NCBI GenBank assembly: GCA_049889535.1
Contig: JBMHDF010000018.1
Location: forward strand, 248,001-312,000
DNA length: 64,000 nt
Direction: 5' to 3'
DNA from: JAYQKL01 sp049889535
Lineage (GTDB): Bacteria; Pseudomonadota; Alphaproteobacteria; RS24
Positions 9,098-16,099 of this stretch are shown one piece after another (the first letter of the stretch is position 1; each line of letters begins with the position of its first letter). The position numbers and the translations under genes are program-made. Under the pieces are notes generated by a model. That model was not told the origin of the DNA. It did no database searches and saw only the letters and a list, made by a program, of their open reading frames with translations.

Positions 9098-9606
9098 TCA
9101 CAGCTTTTTATCCTATCAAAAGCGCCAGTCACGCCCCCCTGAAGGGGCGCTTCATCGCTCAGCCAGCGTATTAAAACACGATTTGGGTCAACTGGCGCGG
9201 GATAAGTGATTGTTTTGGGCGCTACTTCAAACCCACTTGTTTGATAATATGACAAATCCCCCACCAAAAGAATATATTCATATTCTTTTGCCTGTGCCAT
9301 TGTGATGGTTTCCTGCATTAAATGGCGGCCTACCCCAAGCCCCTGATACGGGGTATCAACAACCAATGGCCCAAGCAATAAGCCCATCTGGGCGCCGATT
9401 TGAATGCGCCAATAGGATATGGCCCCCAGCAGCTTATTATCATCGCCGAGCGCAACAAATGACAAGTCAGACACAGCTTGCGCATTTTCACGCAGGCGTT
9501 CTGCCATGCGCACATGCCGACCTGGCCCAAACACATGATTGAGCATCTGATCAATAGCCCGCGCATGCGAGGCCTGCTTTGGTAATAATTTATAGGCAAG
9601 CGTCAT
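9094..9606 (-). CDS. GNAT-family N-acetyltransferase
   Basis: A 170-residue acyl-CoA-dependent acyltransferase of unknown acceptor. I chose the ATG at 9606 because AAAGG lies 7 bases upstream; the longer frame begins at 9627 without a site. The acetyl-CoA pyrophosphate loop (motif A) is QGLGVGRHLM, preceded by the strand LLLGPLVVDTPY. The C-terminal strand region includes YYQTSGFEVAPK. It resembles the YhbS-like GNATs (predicted small-substrate or protein acetylation). It lies 13 bases or so upstream of DUF1285 and follows the antiporter gene. Confidence 0.88.
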   Translation of the reverse strand: MTLAYKLLPKQASHARAIDQMLNHVFGPGRHVRMAERLRENAQAVSDLSFVALGDDNKLLGAISYWRIQIGAQMGLLLGPLVVDTPYQGLGVGRHLMQETITMAQAKEYEYILLVGDLSYYQTSGFEVAPKTITYPAPVDPNRVLIRWLSDEAPLQGGVTGAFDRIKSCE

Positions 9607-9639
9607 ACCACTACCTTTATCAAACAATCCGCTGTCCTA

Positions 9640-10587
9640 TCACGCCCCCAAAAGAAGCGCAATATATCCGCCATAGGCACACAAAAACAGCCCGCCAAAT
9701 AATCGGCTGAGAGACGCACCCTCGCGCATCAACCATAAAAAGCTCAGACTTACGAGAAGCATAATCCAAACATCAAATTCAGCAATTTGCAGGCTTATAT
9801 TTAAGGGCGCGATGAGCCCTGTCACCCCTAATATAAGCGCTATATTGAAAATATTACTGCCTATCACATTGCCAATCGCAACCCCCGCCTGCCCCCGAAA
9901 AGCCGCTAAAACAGATATCGCCAATTCTGGCAAAGATGTGCCAAACGCAACCAATGTCAGACCGATAATGGTTTCGGGTACACCCAAGCCCTGTGCGATT
10001 TTCACAGCACCATCAACCAAAATATCCGCGCCCCATACCACCGCCGCTACACCTAGCGTGAGTAGCAATAGCGCCCACAAAACCCCAGTTTGTGGAGCTT
10101 CTTCACTGATTTGTGTTTGCGTTGTTGGGGTTTTCGTTTCTTGCCGATAAACCAACCCAACATAAAAAATTAAATAGCCCAATAGCCCAATAGCGAGGCC
10201 AAAAGTCACTTGTCCAAATTGCGCAATAGCAGCAAAAACAATTGATATAAAGAGCACAAAAAACACATCGCGCTTGAGACCAGGATCATGGTTGACCAGT
10301 GGCCGCACCAGCGCGGTAGCCCCTAAAACAAGCAAAATATTCGCAATATTACTGCCCACCACATTACCAACTGAAATACCAGCATTGCCCGAAAGCGCCG
10401 CCTGTACTGAAACCATCAATTCAGGCGCCGAGGTGCCAAAGGCAACAAATGTCAGACCAATGATTAAGGGGGGCACACGCAAATGCCGCGCCAATGAAAC
10501 CGCGCCTTTGACCAACCCCTCACCGCCAACAGCAAGCAGCAAGAAACCGCCTAAAACCATCAAAAAAGATATAGTCATTGAAGTCAT
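9640..10587 (-). CDS. Calcium/sodium antiporter, CaCA family (YrbG-like)
   Basis: Inner-membrane cation exchanger of 315 residues with about 10 transmembrane helices. The two inverted alpha repeats are visible: GLTFVAFGTSAPELMVS with GNVVGSNIANILLVLG in the first half, and GLTLVAFGTSLPELAIS with GNVIGSNIFNIALILG in the second. The acidic residues in these repeats bind the cation. An ATG 9 bases downstream (10578) is an alternative start. The 336-base region upstream holds two strong hairpins, described separately. Confidence 0.93.
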   Translation of the reverse strand: MTSMTISFLMVLGGFLLLAVGGEGLVKGAVSLARHLRVPPLIIGLTFVAFGTSAPELMVSVQAALSGNAGISVGNVVGSNIANILLVLGATALVRPLVNHDPGLKRDVFFVLFISIVFAAIAQFGQVTFGLAIGLLGYLIFYVGLVYRQETKTPTTQTQISEEAPQTGVLWALLLLTLGVAAVVWGADILVDGAVKIAQGLGVPETIIGLTLVAFGTSLPELAISVLAAFRGQAGVAIGNVIGSNIFNIALILGVTGLIAPLNISLQIAEFDVWIMLLVSLSFLWLMREGASLSRLFGGLFLCAYGGYIALLLGA

Positions 10588-10668
10588 GAAAGCCCTAAAA
10601 TCAAGTGAATCCCGCTTTGAAATTCCAATCTATCCTGTTCGCTCACGCTGGCAAGCAAAACAAACAAC

Positions 10669-10697
10669 AAAAAAATGACACAAGCGTCATTTTTTTG
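10669..10697. terminator. Symmetric A/T-flanked hairpin upstream of the antiporter gene
   Basis: AAAAAAATGAC (10669-10679) pairs with GTCATTTTTTT (10686-10697 region) around a short loop. It looks like an intrinsic terminator in both directions. On the - strand it would lie in the 5' leader of the antiporter gene, about 80 bases before its ATG, so it may attenuate that transcript. On + no gene precedes it. Confidence 0.55.
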
Positions 10698-10732
10698 TTG
10701 AAACGATTCTCTTTTTTTGTTCTTATCATGTG

Positions 10733-10797
10733 GTAATGACGAGACTTCGTTATTCGGGGCGTTTTCATGGGGGATGAGAACGCCCTTTTTCTTTGCT
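10733..10797 (+). ncRNA. Candidate small structured RNA ending in a strong terminator
   Basis: Two hairpins stand side by side. The first pairs 10735-10742 with 10747-10754 (8 bp, one G-U, loop GACT). The second pairs 10757-10768 with 10774-10785 (12 bp, one G-U, GGGGG loop) and is followed by TTTTTCTTT. No + strand coding gene lies upstream, so the terminator has no obvious client. A weak TTGAAA (10698) and TATCAT (10724) are too far apart for a standard promoter. It could be a short sRNA, or on - an element in the antiporter leader. Confidence 0.4.
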
Positions 10798-10923
10798 TTT
10801 TTGAACTTTTGACCTTTCGAGCTCTGTTTTTCCCCCGCCCTGTTAAAAAATCTTTAATCCGATATAGGCAAAGGCTTTTAAATCTGTTACATCGGTAAGA
10901 GATAGTATTTTAGGGAGATTTTT

Positions 10924-11145
10924 ATGTCCGATAATCAAGATAATGCAGAGCGCATTACCGTTTTATCAAAAGATTTCACACCTGCGGCGATGGAGTTCCA
11001 CCGCAGCCATATGGCATCTAAGGGCTATCGAATGGAAGGGTCGATTGTTGCCCGCCGCTTCCAAGTCACTGACGGCATGTCAGAACCGCAAGACCTTTTT
11101 GATGGTGAAACCTATTATGCGGTGACATTTGTCAAAGGCGACTAA
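10924..11145 (+). CDS. Small soluble hypothetical protein (73 aa)
   Basis: The start has a clear ribosome binding site, AGGGAG, 6 bases upstream of the ATG. The protein is acidic to neutral, has no signal or membrane segment, and contains a central FHRSHMASKGYRMEG-like stretch followed by a polar RRFQV and a C-terminal YYAVTFVKGD strand. The pattern suggests a small alpha/beta fold, but I do not recognise a named family. It precedes hemA by 126 bases on the same strand. Function unknown. Confidence 0.7.
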   Translation: MSDNQDNAERITVLSKDFTPAAMEFHRSHMASKGYRMEGSIVARRFQVTDGMSEPQDLFDGETYYAVTFVKGD

Positions 11146-11220
11146 TTTTTTACCTCTCGGCTCGTAAAAACAAAATAGGCGCCTCAATCACATATAGGTG
11201 TGCGGATTTGGCGCAATTTT

Positions 11221-11246
11221 TTGACGCCAAAAAAACTGGATATAAA
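11221..11246 (+). promoter_or_regulatory. Possible hemA promoter
   Basis: TTGACG at 11221-11226 and TATAAA at 11241-11246 are near-consensus hexamers. The 14-base spacer is shorter than the preferred 17, so this is a weak prediction. It lies 26 bases before the chosen hemA ATG. Confidence 0.3.
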
Positions 11247-11271
11247 AAGCCATTTAAGGCACATTCACGAC

Positions 11272-12507
11272 ATGGATTACGACAAATATATTAAAACTGC
11301 CCTGCACTCTCTTCATGAGGAAGGGCGGTATCGTGTGTTCACGGATTTAGGACGGCAAGTTGGTTTGTTTCCACGTGCGCTTGATTACTCTCAGTCACCG
11401 CCGCGTGAAATCATTGTCTGGTGTTCGAATGATTATCTTGGTATGGGCCAAAACCAACAAGTTATGACCTCGATGAAGCATGCCATTGAAAGTTACGGCG
11501 CAGGTGCGGGCGGCACACGCAATATATCTGGCACACATCATCTTATTATTGAACTTGAAAAAGAATTGGCCGATTTACACAATAAAGAAAGCGCGCTGGT
11601 TTTCACATCGGGTTATGTGTCTAATGAAGCGACCATTTCTACATTGGCCAGATTGCTACCTGATTGCCTGATTATTTCTGATGAGTTGAACCATGCTTCA
11701 ATGATTGCAGGCGTTAAAAGCTCAAATTGCGAGAAAGTAGTTTGGCGCCATAACGACCTCGCCCATTTGGAAGATATTTTGCAACAGGCCGGCCATGACC
11801 GCGCCAAGCTGATTGTTTTTGAAAGTGTGTATTCAATGGATGGCGATATTGCGCCAATCCCCGAAATCTGCGCACTGGCAAAAAAATATAATGCTTTGAC
11901 ATATCTTGATGAAGTGCATGCCGTTGGCATGTATGGCCCGCGCGGCGGTGGCATTGCTGACCGCGACCATGTGATGGAAGAAATCGATATTATTGAAGGC
12001 ACATTGGCCAAAGCTTTTGGCATTATGGGTGGGTATATTGCCGCCAAATCCGATTTGATTGATGCGATACGCTCTTATGCGCCTGGCTTTATTTTTACCA
12101 CCAGCTTGCCTCCAGCTGTTGCTGCCGGCGCAACGACAAGTGTCCGGCTTTTGAAAAACAGCGCTGACTTAAGAGAACGCCATCAAGAGCGCGCCAACAA
12201 ACTCAAAACCATGTTGGCAAAATCAGGTCTGCCCTTTTTGCAAACCGAAACGCACATCGTGCCAGTTATGGTTGGCAATCCAGTTTTATGCAAAGCGGCA
12301 TCTGACCGCTTAATGAAAAATCACGGCATTTATATCCAGCCAATTAATTATCCAACAGTGCCGCGTGGAACTGAACGCTTGCGCATCACCCCATCGCCTT
12401 TGCATGATGATATTTTAATGGAACAATTGGTTGACGCCTTGCTTGAAGTTTGGGACGCCCTAGATATTAAAGAGAAAACAAAGGGCCGACTAAACGAGGC
12501 AATCTAA
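11272..12507 (+). CDS. hemA: 5-aminolevulinate synthase
   Basis: Condenses glycine and succinyl-CoA to 5-aminolevulinate, the first step of the C4 heme pathway; cytosolic, PLP-dependent. The ATG at 11272 gives 411 residues beginning MDYDKYIKTAL, the family's usual N-terminus. Key elements are the WCSNDYLGMG segment, GAGAGGTRNISGTHH, the PLP-contacting DEVHAVGMYG, and the Schiff-base lysine in EGTLAKAFG. The stop codon overlaps the hemH start as TAATG, so the two are translationally coupled. This pathway is a hallmark of alphaproteobacteria. Confidence 0.97.
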   Translation: MDYDKYIKTALHSLHEEGRYRVFTDLGRQVGLFPRALDYSQSPPREIIVWCSNDYLGMGQNQQVMTSMKHAIESYGAGAGGTRNISGTHHLIIELEKELADLHNKESALVFTSGYVSNEATISTLARLLPDCLIISDELNHASMIAGVKSSNCEKVVWRHNDLAHLEDILQQAGHDRAKLIVFESVYSMDGDIAPIPEICALAKKYNALTYLDEVHAVGMYGPRGGGIADRDHVMEEIDIIEGTLAKAFGIMGGYIAAKSDLIDAIRSYAPGFIFTTSLPPAVAAGATTSVRLLKNSADLRERHQERANKLKTMLAKSGLPFLQTETHIVPVMVGNPVLCKAASDRLMKNHGIYIQPINYPTVPRGTERLRITPSPLHDDILMEQLVDALLEVWDALDIKEKTKGRLNEAI

Positions 12508-13526
12508 TGTCCCTGCCGACATCTCATCCAACAATCGCATATGGCCGTACGGGCCTTTTATTGGTTAATTTGGGCACCCCTGAAAGCGCAGATGCTAAAG
12601 GCTTACGCCCATATTTAAAGCAATTTTTGAGCGATAAGCGGGTGATTGAAACACCAAGCTTTATTTGGCAGCCTATTTTGCGTGGGATTATTTTAAACAC
12701 CCGACCCAAAAAATCAGCCCATGCCTATGCCCAAATCTGGGATAAAGAAACCAATGAAAGCCCCTTGCGTCGCTATACGCGTGAACAGGCTGAGGCTGTG
12801 CAAGAAAAATTAGGTGACGAGATTAATGTCAGTTGGGCGATGCGCTATGGTCGCCCGTCTATTGAAGATAGGCTGGCAGAAATGAAACAAGCTGGCTGTG
12901 AGCGCATTGCTGTGATGGCGCTTTATCCGCAATATAGCGCCACCACCAGCGCGTCTGTCTATGATGAAGTGTTTCGCGCCCTCATGCGGCTGCGTTGGCA
13001 GCCAGCCATTCGCACAGCTGCCCCCTATCATGATGACCCAGCCTATATCAACGCCCTTGCAGCATCTGTGAAAGCACAGATTAAAACCCAGAAATGGGAA
13101 CCCGATGTGATTGTGGCCTCGTTTCATGGCTTGCCGCAGCGTTATTTTGACAAAGGCGACCCTTATCATTGCCACTGCGCCAAAACCGCGCGGCTATTGC
13201 GTGAAGCACTTGGGCTGACTGAGGACCAGTTTAAATTAACATTCCAGTCACGATTTGGTCCCGCCAAATGGCTTGAGCCTTATACGGATAAAACCATTAT
13301 TGAACTTGCCGCGCAGGGGCACAAAAAAATCACTGTCATCACACCAGGTTTCATTTCTGATTGCGTGGAAACACTAGAAGAAATCAATATTGGTGTTCGC
13401 GACATGTTTTTAGAAGCAGGAGGAACTGATTTCTCTATGGTTCCATGCCTCAATACCAGCAAAGACAGCATTGGTTTACTCGTTCATCTGGCACAAAAAG
13501 ATTTAGCTGGCTGGCATTCTGTTTGA
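12507..13526 (+). CDS. hemH: Ferrochelatase
   Basis: Inserts Fe2+ into protoporphyrin IX, the last step of heme synthesis. The 339-residue length is typical. The active-site histidine is in the VASFHGLP motif; nearby are YHCHCAKTARLL, the GPAKWLEPYTD segment and PGFISDCVETLEEI, whose glutamates line the metal path. The start overlaps the hemA stop by one base. Having first and last heme-pathway enzymes coupled, with hemF 5 kb away, suggests coordinated heme supply. Confidence 0.97.
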   Translation: MSLPTSHPTIAYGRTGLLLVNLGTPESADAKGLRPYLKQFLSDKRVIETPSFIWQPILRGIILNTRPKKSAHAYAQIWDKETNESPLRRYTREQAEAVQEKLGDEINVSWAMRYGRPSIEDRLAEMKQAGCERIAVMALYPQYSATTSASVYDEVFRALMRLRWQPAIRTAAPYHDDPAYINALAASVKAQIKTQKWEPDVIVASFHGLPQRYFDKGDPYHCHCAKTARLLREALGLTEDQFKLTFQSRFGPAKWLEPYTDKTIIELAAQGHKKITVITPGFISDCVETLEEINIGVRDMFLEAGGTDFSMVPCLNTSKDSIGLLVHLAQKDLAGWHSV

Positions 13527-13574
13527 TTTTTTAAATAAATTATTGCACCCTATAGCAAATCGAAAGAGGGTCGC

Positions 13575-13907
13575 ATGGAATATTGGTCAGAATTACTGCA
13601 CTATCCCCCAACACAAACAGAAATCATTATGATGATTTGTGTATTGGTTATTTTTTCTATCTCACACCGCCCTGTTAAATATTTGCACTCTGTCGGCGCC
13701 GCGTTTATTTGCTTCTTATTCTTACATGCCGCTTTTCCTCATTTAAACGATAATGGCATGTTTTCTTTTCAAGACTTCGGAACCTCATTATTTGAGACAA
13801 CACTTGGATTTTTCCTCTCAAGAGGCCTCACCATCCTAGCCGGGATATATATTTTCCGTAAAGTTTCCAATCGCTTAATGCCAAAAAAGCTTTTTTTTAA
13901 AAATTAA
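13575..13907 (+). CDS. Small hypothetical membrane protein
   Basis: A 110-residue protein with three likely transmembrane segments: IIMMICVLVIFSI, SVGAAFICFLFLHAAF and GFFLSRGLTILAGIYIF. A basic tail (RKVSNRLMPKKLFFK) suggests a cytoplasmic C-terminus. GAGGG lies 7 bases or so upstream of the ATG. I recognise no family. It follows hemH by 48 bases and could be cotranscribed with it. Confidence 0.65.
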   Translation: MEYWSELLHYPPTQTEIIMMICVLVIFSISHRPVKYLHSVGAAFICFLFLHAAFPHLNDNGMFSFQDFGTSLFETTLGFFLSRGLTILAGIYIFRKVSNRLMPKKLFFKN

Positions 13908-14019
13908 TTGGCTTTTGCTCTTTTCGACCTAGTTTTTAGTCTGGGTGTGATTACTTTTCGCGGCTCTTGGCACCCTTCCGCAAAGAATAGCTTGTGAACA
14001 AGCAATACAGGAGCAAGAT

Positions 14020-14250
14020 ATGCCTAGTGGCGTTGTAAAATGGTTTAATACTGCAAAAGGTTATGGATTCATCACACCAGATGATGGTGCGGCGGATACA
14101 TTTGTTCATATTACCTCAGTGAAAGAGTCAGGTCTTAAAATGCTGGTCGAGAGCCAGCGTGTAAATTATGAGCTGACAGAAGGGCGCGATGGTCGAAGCA
14201 TTGCAACCGATATTGAGTTGATTGACCAAACAGACACACTTGTTGGCTAA
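14020..14250 (+). CDS. Cold-shock domain protein, CspA family
   Basis: A 76-residue single cold-shock domain that binds single-stranded nucleic acid. RNP1 appears as KGYGFITPD and RNP2 as TFVHIT, with the conserved N-terminal VKWFNTAKG. The ATG is preceded by AGGAGCAAGAT, a strong ribosome binding site. Whether it is cold-induced cannot be told; the ~110-base upstream region could hold a structured leader. Confidence 0.95.
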   Translation: MPSGVVKWFNTAKGYGFITPDDGAADTFVHITSVKESGLKMLVESQRVNYELTEGRDGRSIATDIELIDQTDTLVG

Positions 14251-14266
14251 CATTTTTAGCCAATTG
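14243..14266 (+). terminator. Weak terminator after the cold-shock gene
   Basis: TTGGCTA (14243-14249) pairs with TAGCCAA (14257-14263), overlapping the stop codon, followed by TTGATTT. The stem is AT-rich and the U-run is broken, so efficiency would be modest. Confidence 0.4.
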
Positions 14267-14337
14267 ATTTCGCTTTAAACCGAAAAATATTTACACTGTG
14301 AATAAGTCATGTTTTTATTTTCTAAAGGGAGAATGAC

Positions 14338-14715
14338 ATGAGCTTATTGCCAACCAAACAACAAATTGACGCTCTTAGAAGCGGGCCAAAAGACTCGCCT
14401 ATCGTCATGATAAACATGTTGGTTTATAAAAACCGAGACAGTTACAAAAAATATATGCAAGCCATTGGCAATTTAATGCCCCATTACGGTGCCAAGCTGG
14501 TCTGGATGGGTGAGGTGGTCACGCCTGTGATTGGTGAAAATGTGCCGCCCTTTGAGACAATTTTTCTTGTGCAATATCCAAATCAACAAGCTTTTCTGGA
14601 TATGACAAGCTCTGACGCATACCTCGCGGATAAAATACATCGCGAAGAAGGGCTTGAAAGCCAATGGTTACTTGCCACCACCCCTTTACCAGCATTTATT
14701 CAGGAAAATTCATAA
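14338..14715 (+). CDS. DUF1330-like (dimeric alpha/beta barrel) protein
   Basis: A 125-residue soluble protein. The segment PIVMINMLVYKNRDSYKKYM followed by LVWMGEV and ETIFLVQYPNQQAFLDM matches the ferredoxin-like DUF1330 fold, where a strand, helix and two strands repeat. Such proteins are often of unknown function. AGGGAGAATGAC precedes the ATG. The glutaredoxin start lies 2 bases after its stop, so the two form an operon. Confidence 0.75.
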   Translation: MSLLPTKQQIDALRSGPKDSPIVMINMLVYKNRDSYKKYMQAIGNLMPHYGAKLVWMGEVVTPVIGENVPPFETIFLVQYPNQQAFLDMTSSDAYLADKIHREEGLESQWLLATTPLPAFIQENS

Positions 14716-14717
14716 AC

Positions 14718-14972
14718 ATGAAAATCACCATTTACACAACACAAACGTGCCCTTTTTGCCATGCGGCCAAGGACTTACTCGTCCAGAAAAAACAGGAATT
14801 TGATGAAATTGATGTAAGTGGTGACCCTCAAGGTCGTACGCTTATGACCGAACGCGCAGGCGGGCGCACATCGGTGCCACAAATCTTTTTTGATGACACA
14901 CATATTGGCGGCTGCGATGATTTATATGATCTTGAGCGCAATGGGCAGCTTGATAAGCTCTTAACTGGCTAA
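14718..14972 (+). CDS. grxC: Glutaredoxin 3
   Basis: Small glutathione-dependent disulfide reductase of 84 residues. I chose the ATG at 14718, which gives the canonical MKITIYTTQTCPFC start; a longer frame would overlap the upstream gene. The dithiol active site is CPFC, the cis-proline is in TSVPQIFF, and the glutathione-contacting GGCDDLYDL follows. The 3' end overlaps the convergent rodA stop by 4 bases. Confidence 0.95.
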   Translation: MKITIYTTQTCPFCHAAKDLLVQKKQEFDEIDVSGDPQGRTLMTERAGGRTSVPQIFFDDTHIGGCDDLYDLERNGQLDKLLTG

Positions 14973-16099
14973 TTATTTGGCAATTCAACATTCTTATGAA
15001 GTTGAATATTCAGCAATAAACCAATACTGACCAAAAATGTCACAATTGAGGTGCCGCCATAGGAAATAAATGGCAGAGGCACGCCGACAACTGGCATCAG
15101 CCCCACAACCATTGCGACATTAATAAATAAATAGAGGAACATAGACAGTGACAGCGCGCCCGCCACAAGCCGGCTGAATTTACTTTTCGCTTCAAGTGAA
15201 ATTAAAAACCCAATAAGCAGCACGCCAGCATAAAGAAATAATATTACCAAACAGCCGACCAAGCCCATTTCTTCGGCAATCATCGTGAAAATAAAATCGG
15301 TTTGTTTTTCAGGCAGGAAATCAAGCTGGCTTTGGGTTCCTTTCATAAACCCTTTACCCCATACACCTCCTGAACCAATGGCAATTTTAGATTGAATAAT
15401 ATGATACCCCGCGCCTAATGGGTCACGCTCTGGGTTTAAAAATGTCAGCACGCGGAGTTTCTGATATTCCAACATGCCTTGCCAAAAAAACATACCGACA
15501 GGCACAAGGCTCAATCCACCCAATAAAAAATACCGCCAATTCACCCCCGTCATGAACAAAATACCGCCCCCAACGACTGCAAATAAAACAGATGTCCCCA
15601 AATCAGGCTGGCGCATAATTATAAAAGCCGGAACAATAATCAATAAAAGTGGCAATAAGAGCCAAACTGGGCGTGAGGTATTTTCTGCAGGCAAACGGTG
15701 ATAATAGCGCGCCAAAGCTAGAATTAACGCAATGCGCATCGGTTCAGAGGGTTGCACATTCATAAAACCTAGATCAATCCACCGTTGCGCGCCCATTTGC
15801 TTATTACCAAAAAACTCAACCCCAAGCAGCGCCACCAGACCCATAAAAAAGAAAAAATAAGCCAATTGATACCAATATTTAATATCAATAAGCGCGACGA
15901 TGAACATAAGCGCGAAACCAAACAGCATGCGATACATTTGCGGTATGCCCCACACCTCAAACGCGCCTTGTGACACAGCATAAAGCGCCAAAAGACCTGT
16001 CCCGCATAAGCAAGCAACCAGAAAAATTAGCAACCAATTCAGACCGATTAATTGCTGAGGCCAGGATTTTCTTTCCGTAAAAAATAAATTACTCATCAC
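14969..16099 (-). CDS. rodA: Peptidoglycan glycosyltransferase RodA (SEDS family)
   Basis: Polymerises lipid II into glycan strands for cell elongation, as partner of PBP2; inner membrane. The 376-residue protein has about 10 hydrophobic helices. The SEDS signature region GAQRWIDLGFMNVQPSE and the later GKGFMKGTQSQLDFLPEKQTDFIFT loop are clear, as is the C-terminal GVPLPFISYGGTS motif. The start overlaps the mrdA stop by 4 bases. It is the last gene of the mreBCD-mrdA-rodA run. Confidence 0.96.
   Translation of the reverse strand: MMSNLFFTERKSWPQQLIGLNWLLIFLVACLCGTGLLALYAVSQGAFEVWGIPQMYRMLFGFALMFIVALIDIKYWYQLAYFFFFMGLVALLGVEFFGNKQMGAQRWIDLGFMNVQPSEPMRIALILALARYYHRLPAENTSRPVWLLLPLLLIIVPAFIIMRQPDLGTSVLFAVVGGGILFMTGVNWRYFLLGGLSLVPVGMFFWQGMLEYQKLRVLTFLNPERDPLGAGYHIIQSKIAIGSGGVWGKGFMKGTQSQLDFLPEKQTDFIFTMIAEEMGLVGCLVILFLYAGVLLIGFLISLEAKSKFSRLVAGALSLSMFLYLFINVAMVVGLMPVVGVPLPFISYGGTSIVTFLVSIGLLLNIQLHKNVELPNN

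Noticed and set aside
13967..13982. TTGGCAC...GC resembles a sigma-54 promoter before the cold-shock gene
   Set aside because: The GG-GC spacing is one base short of the strict requirement, and the -12 TTGC is incomplete.
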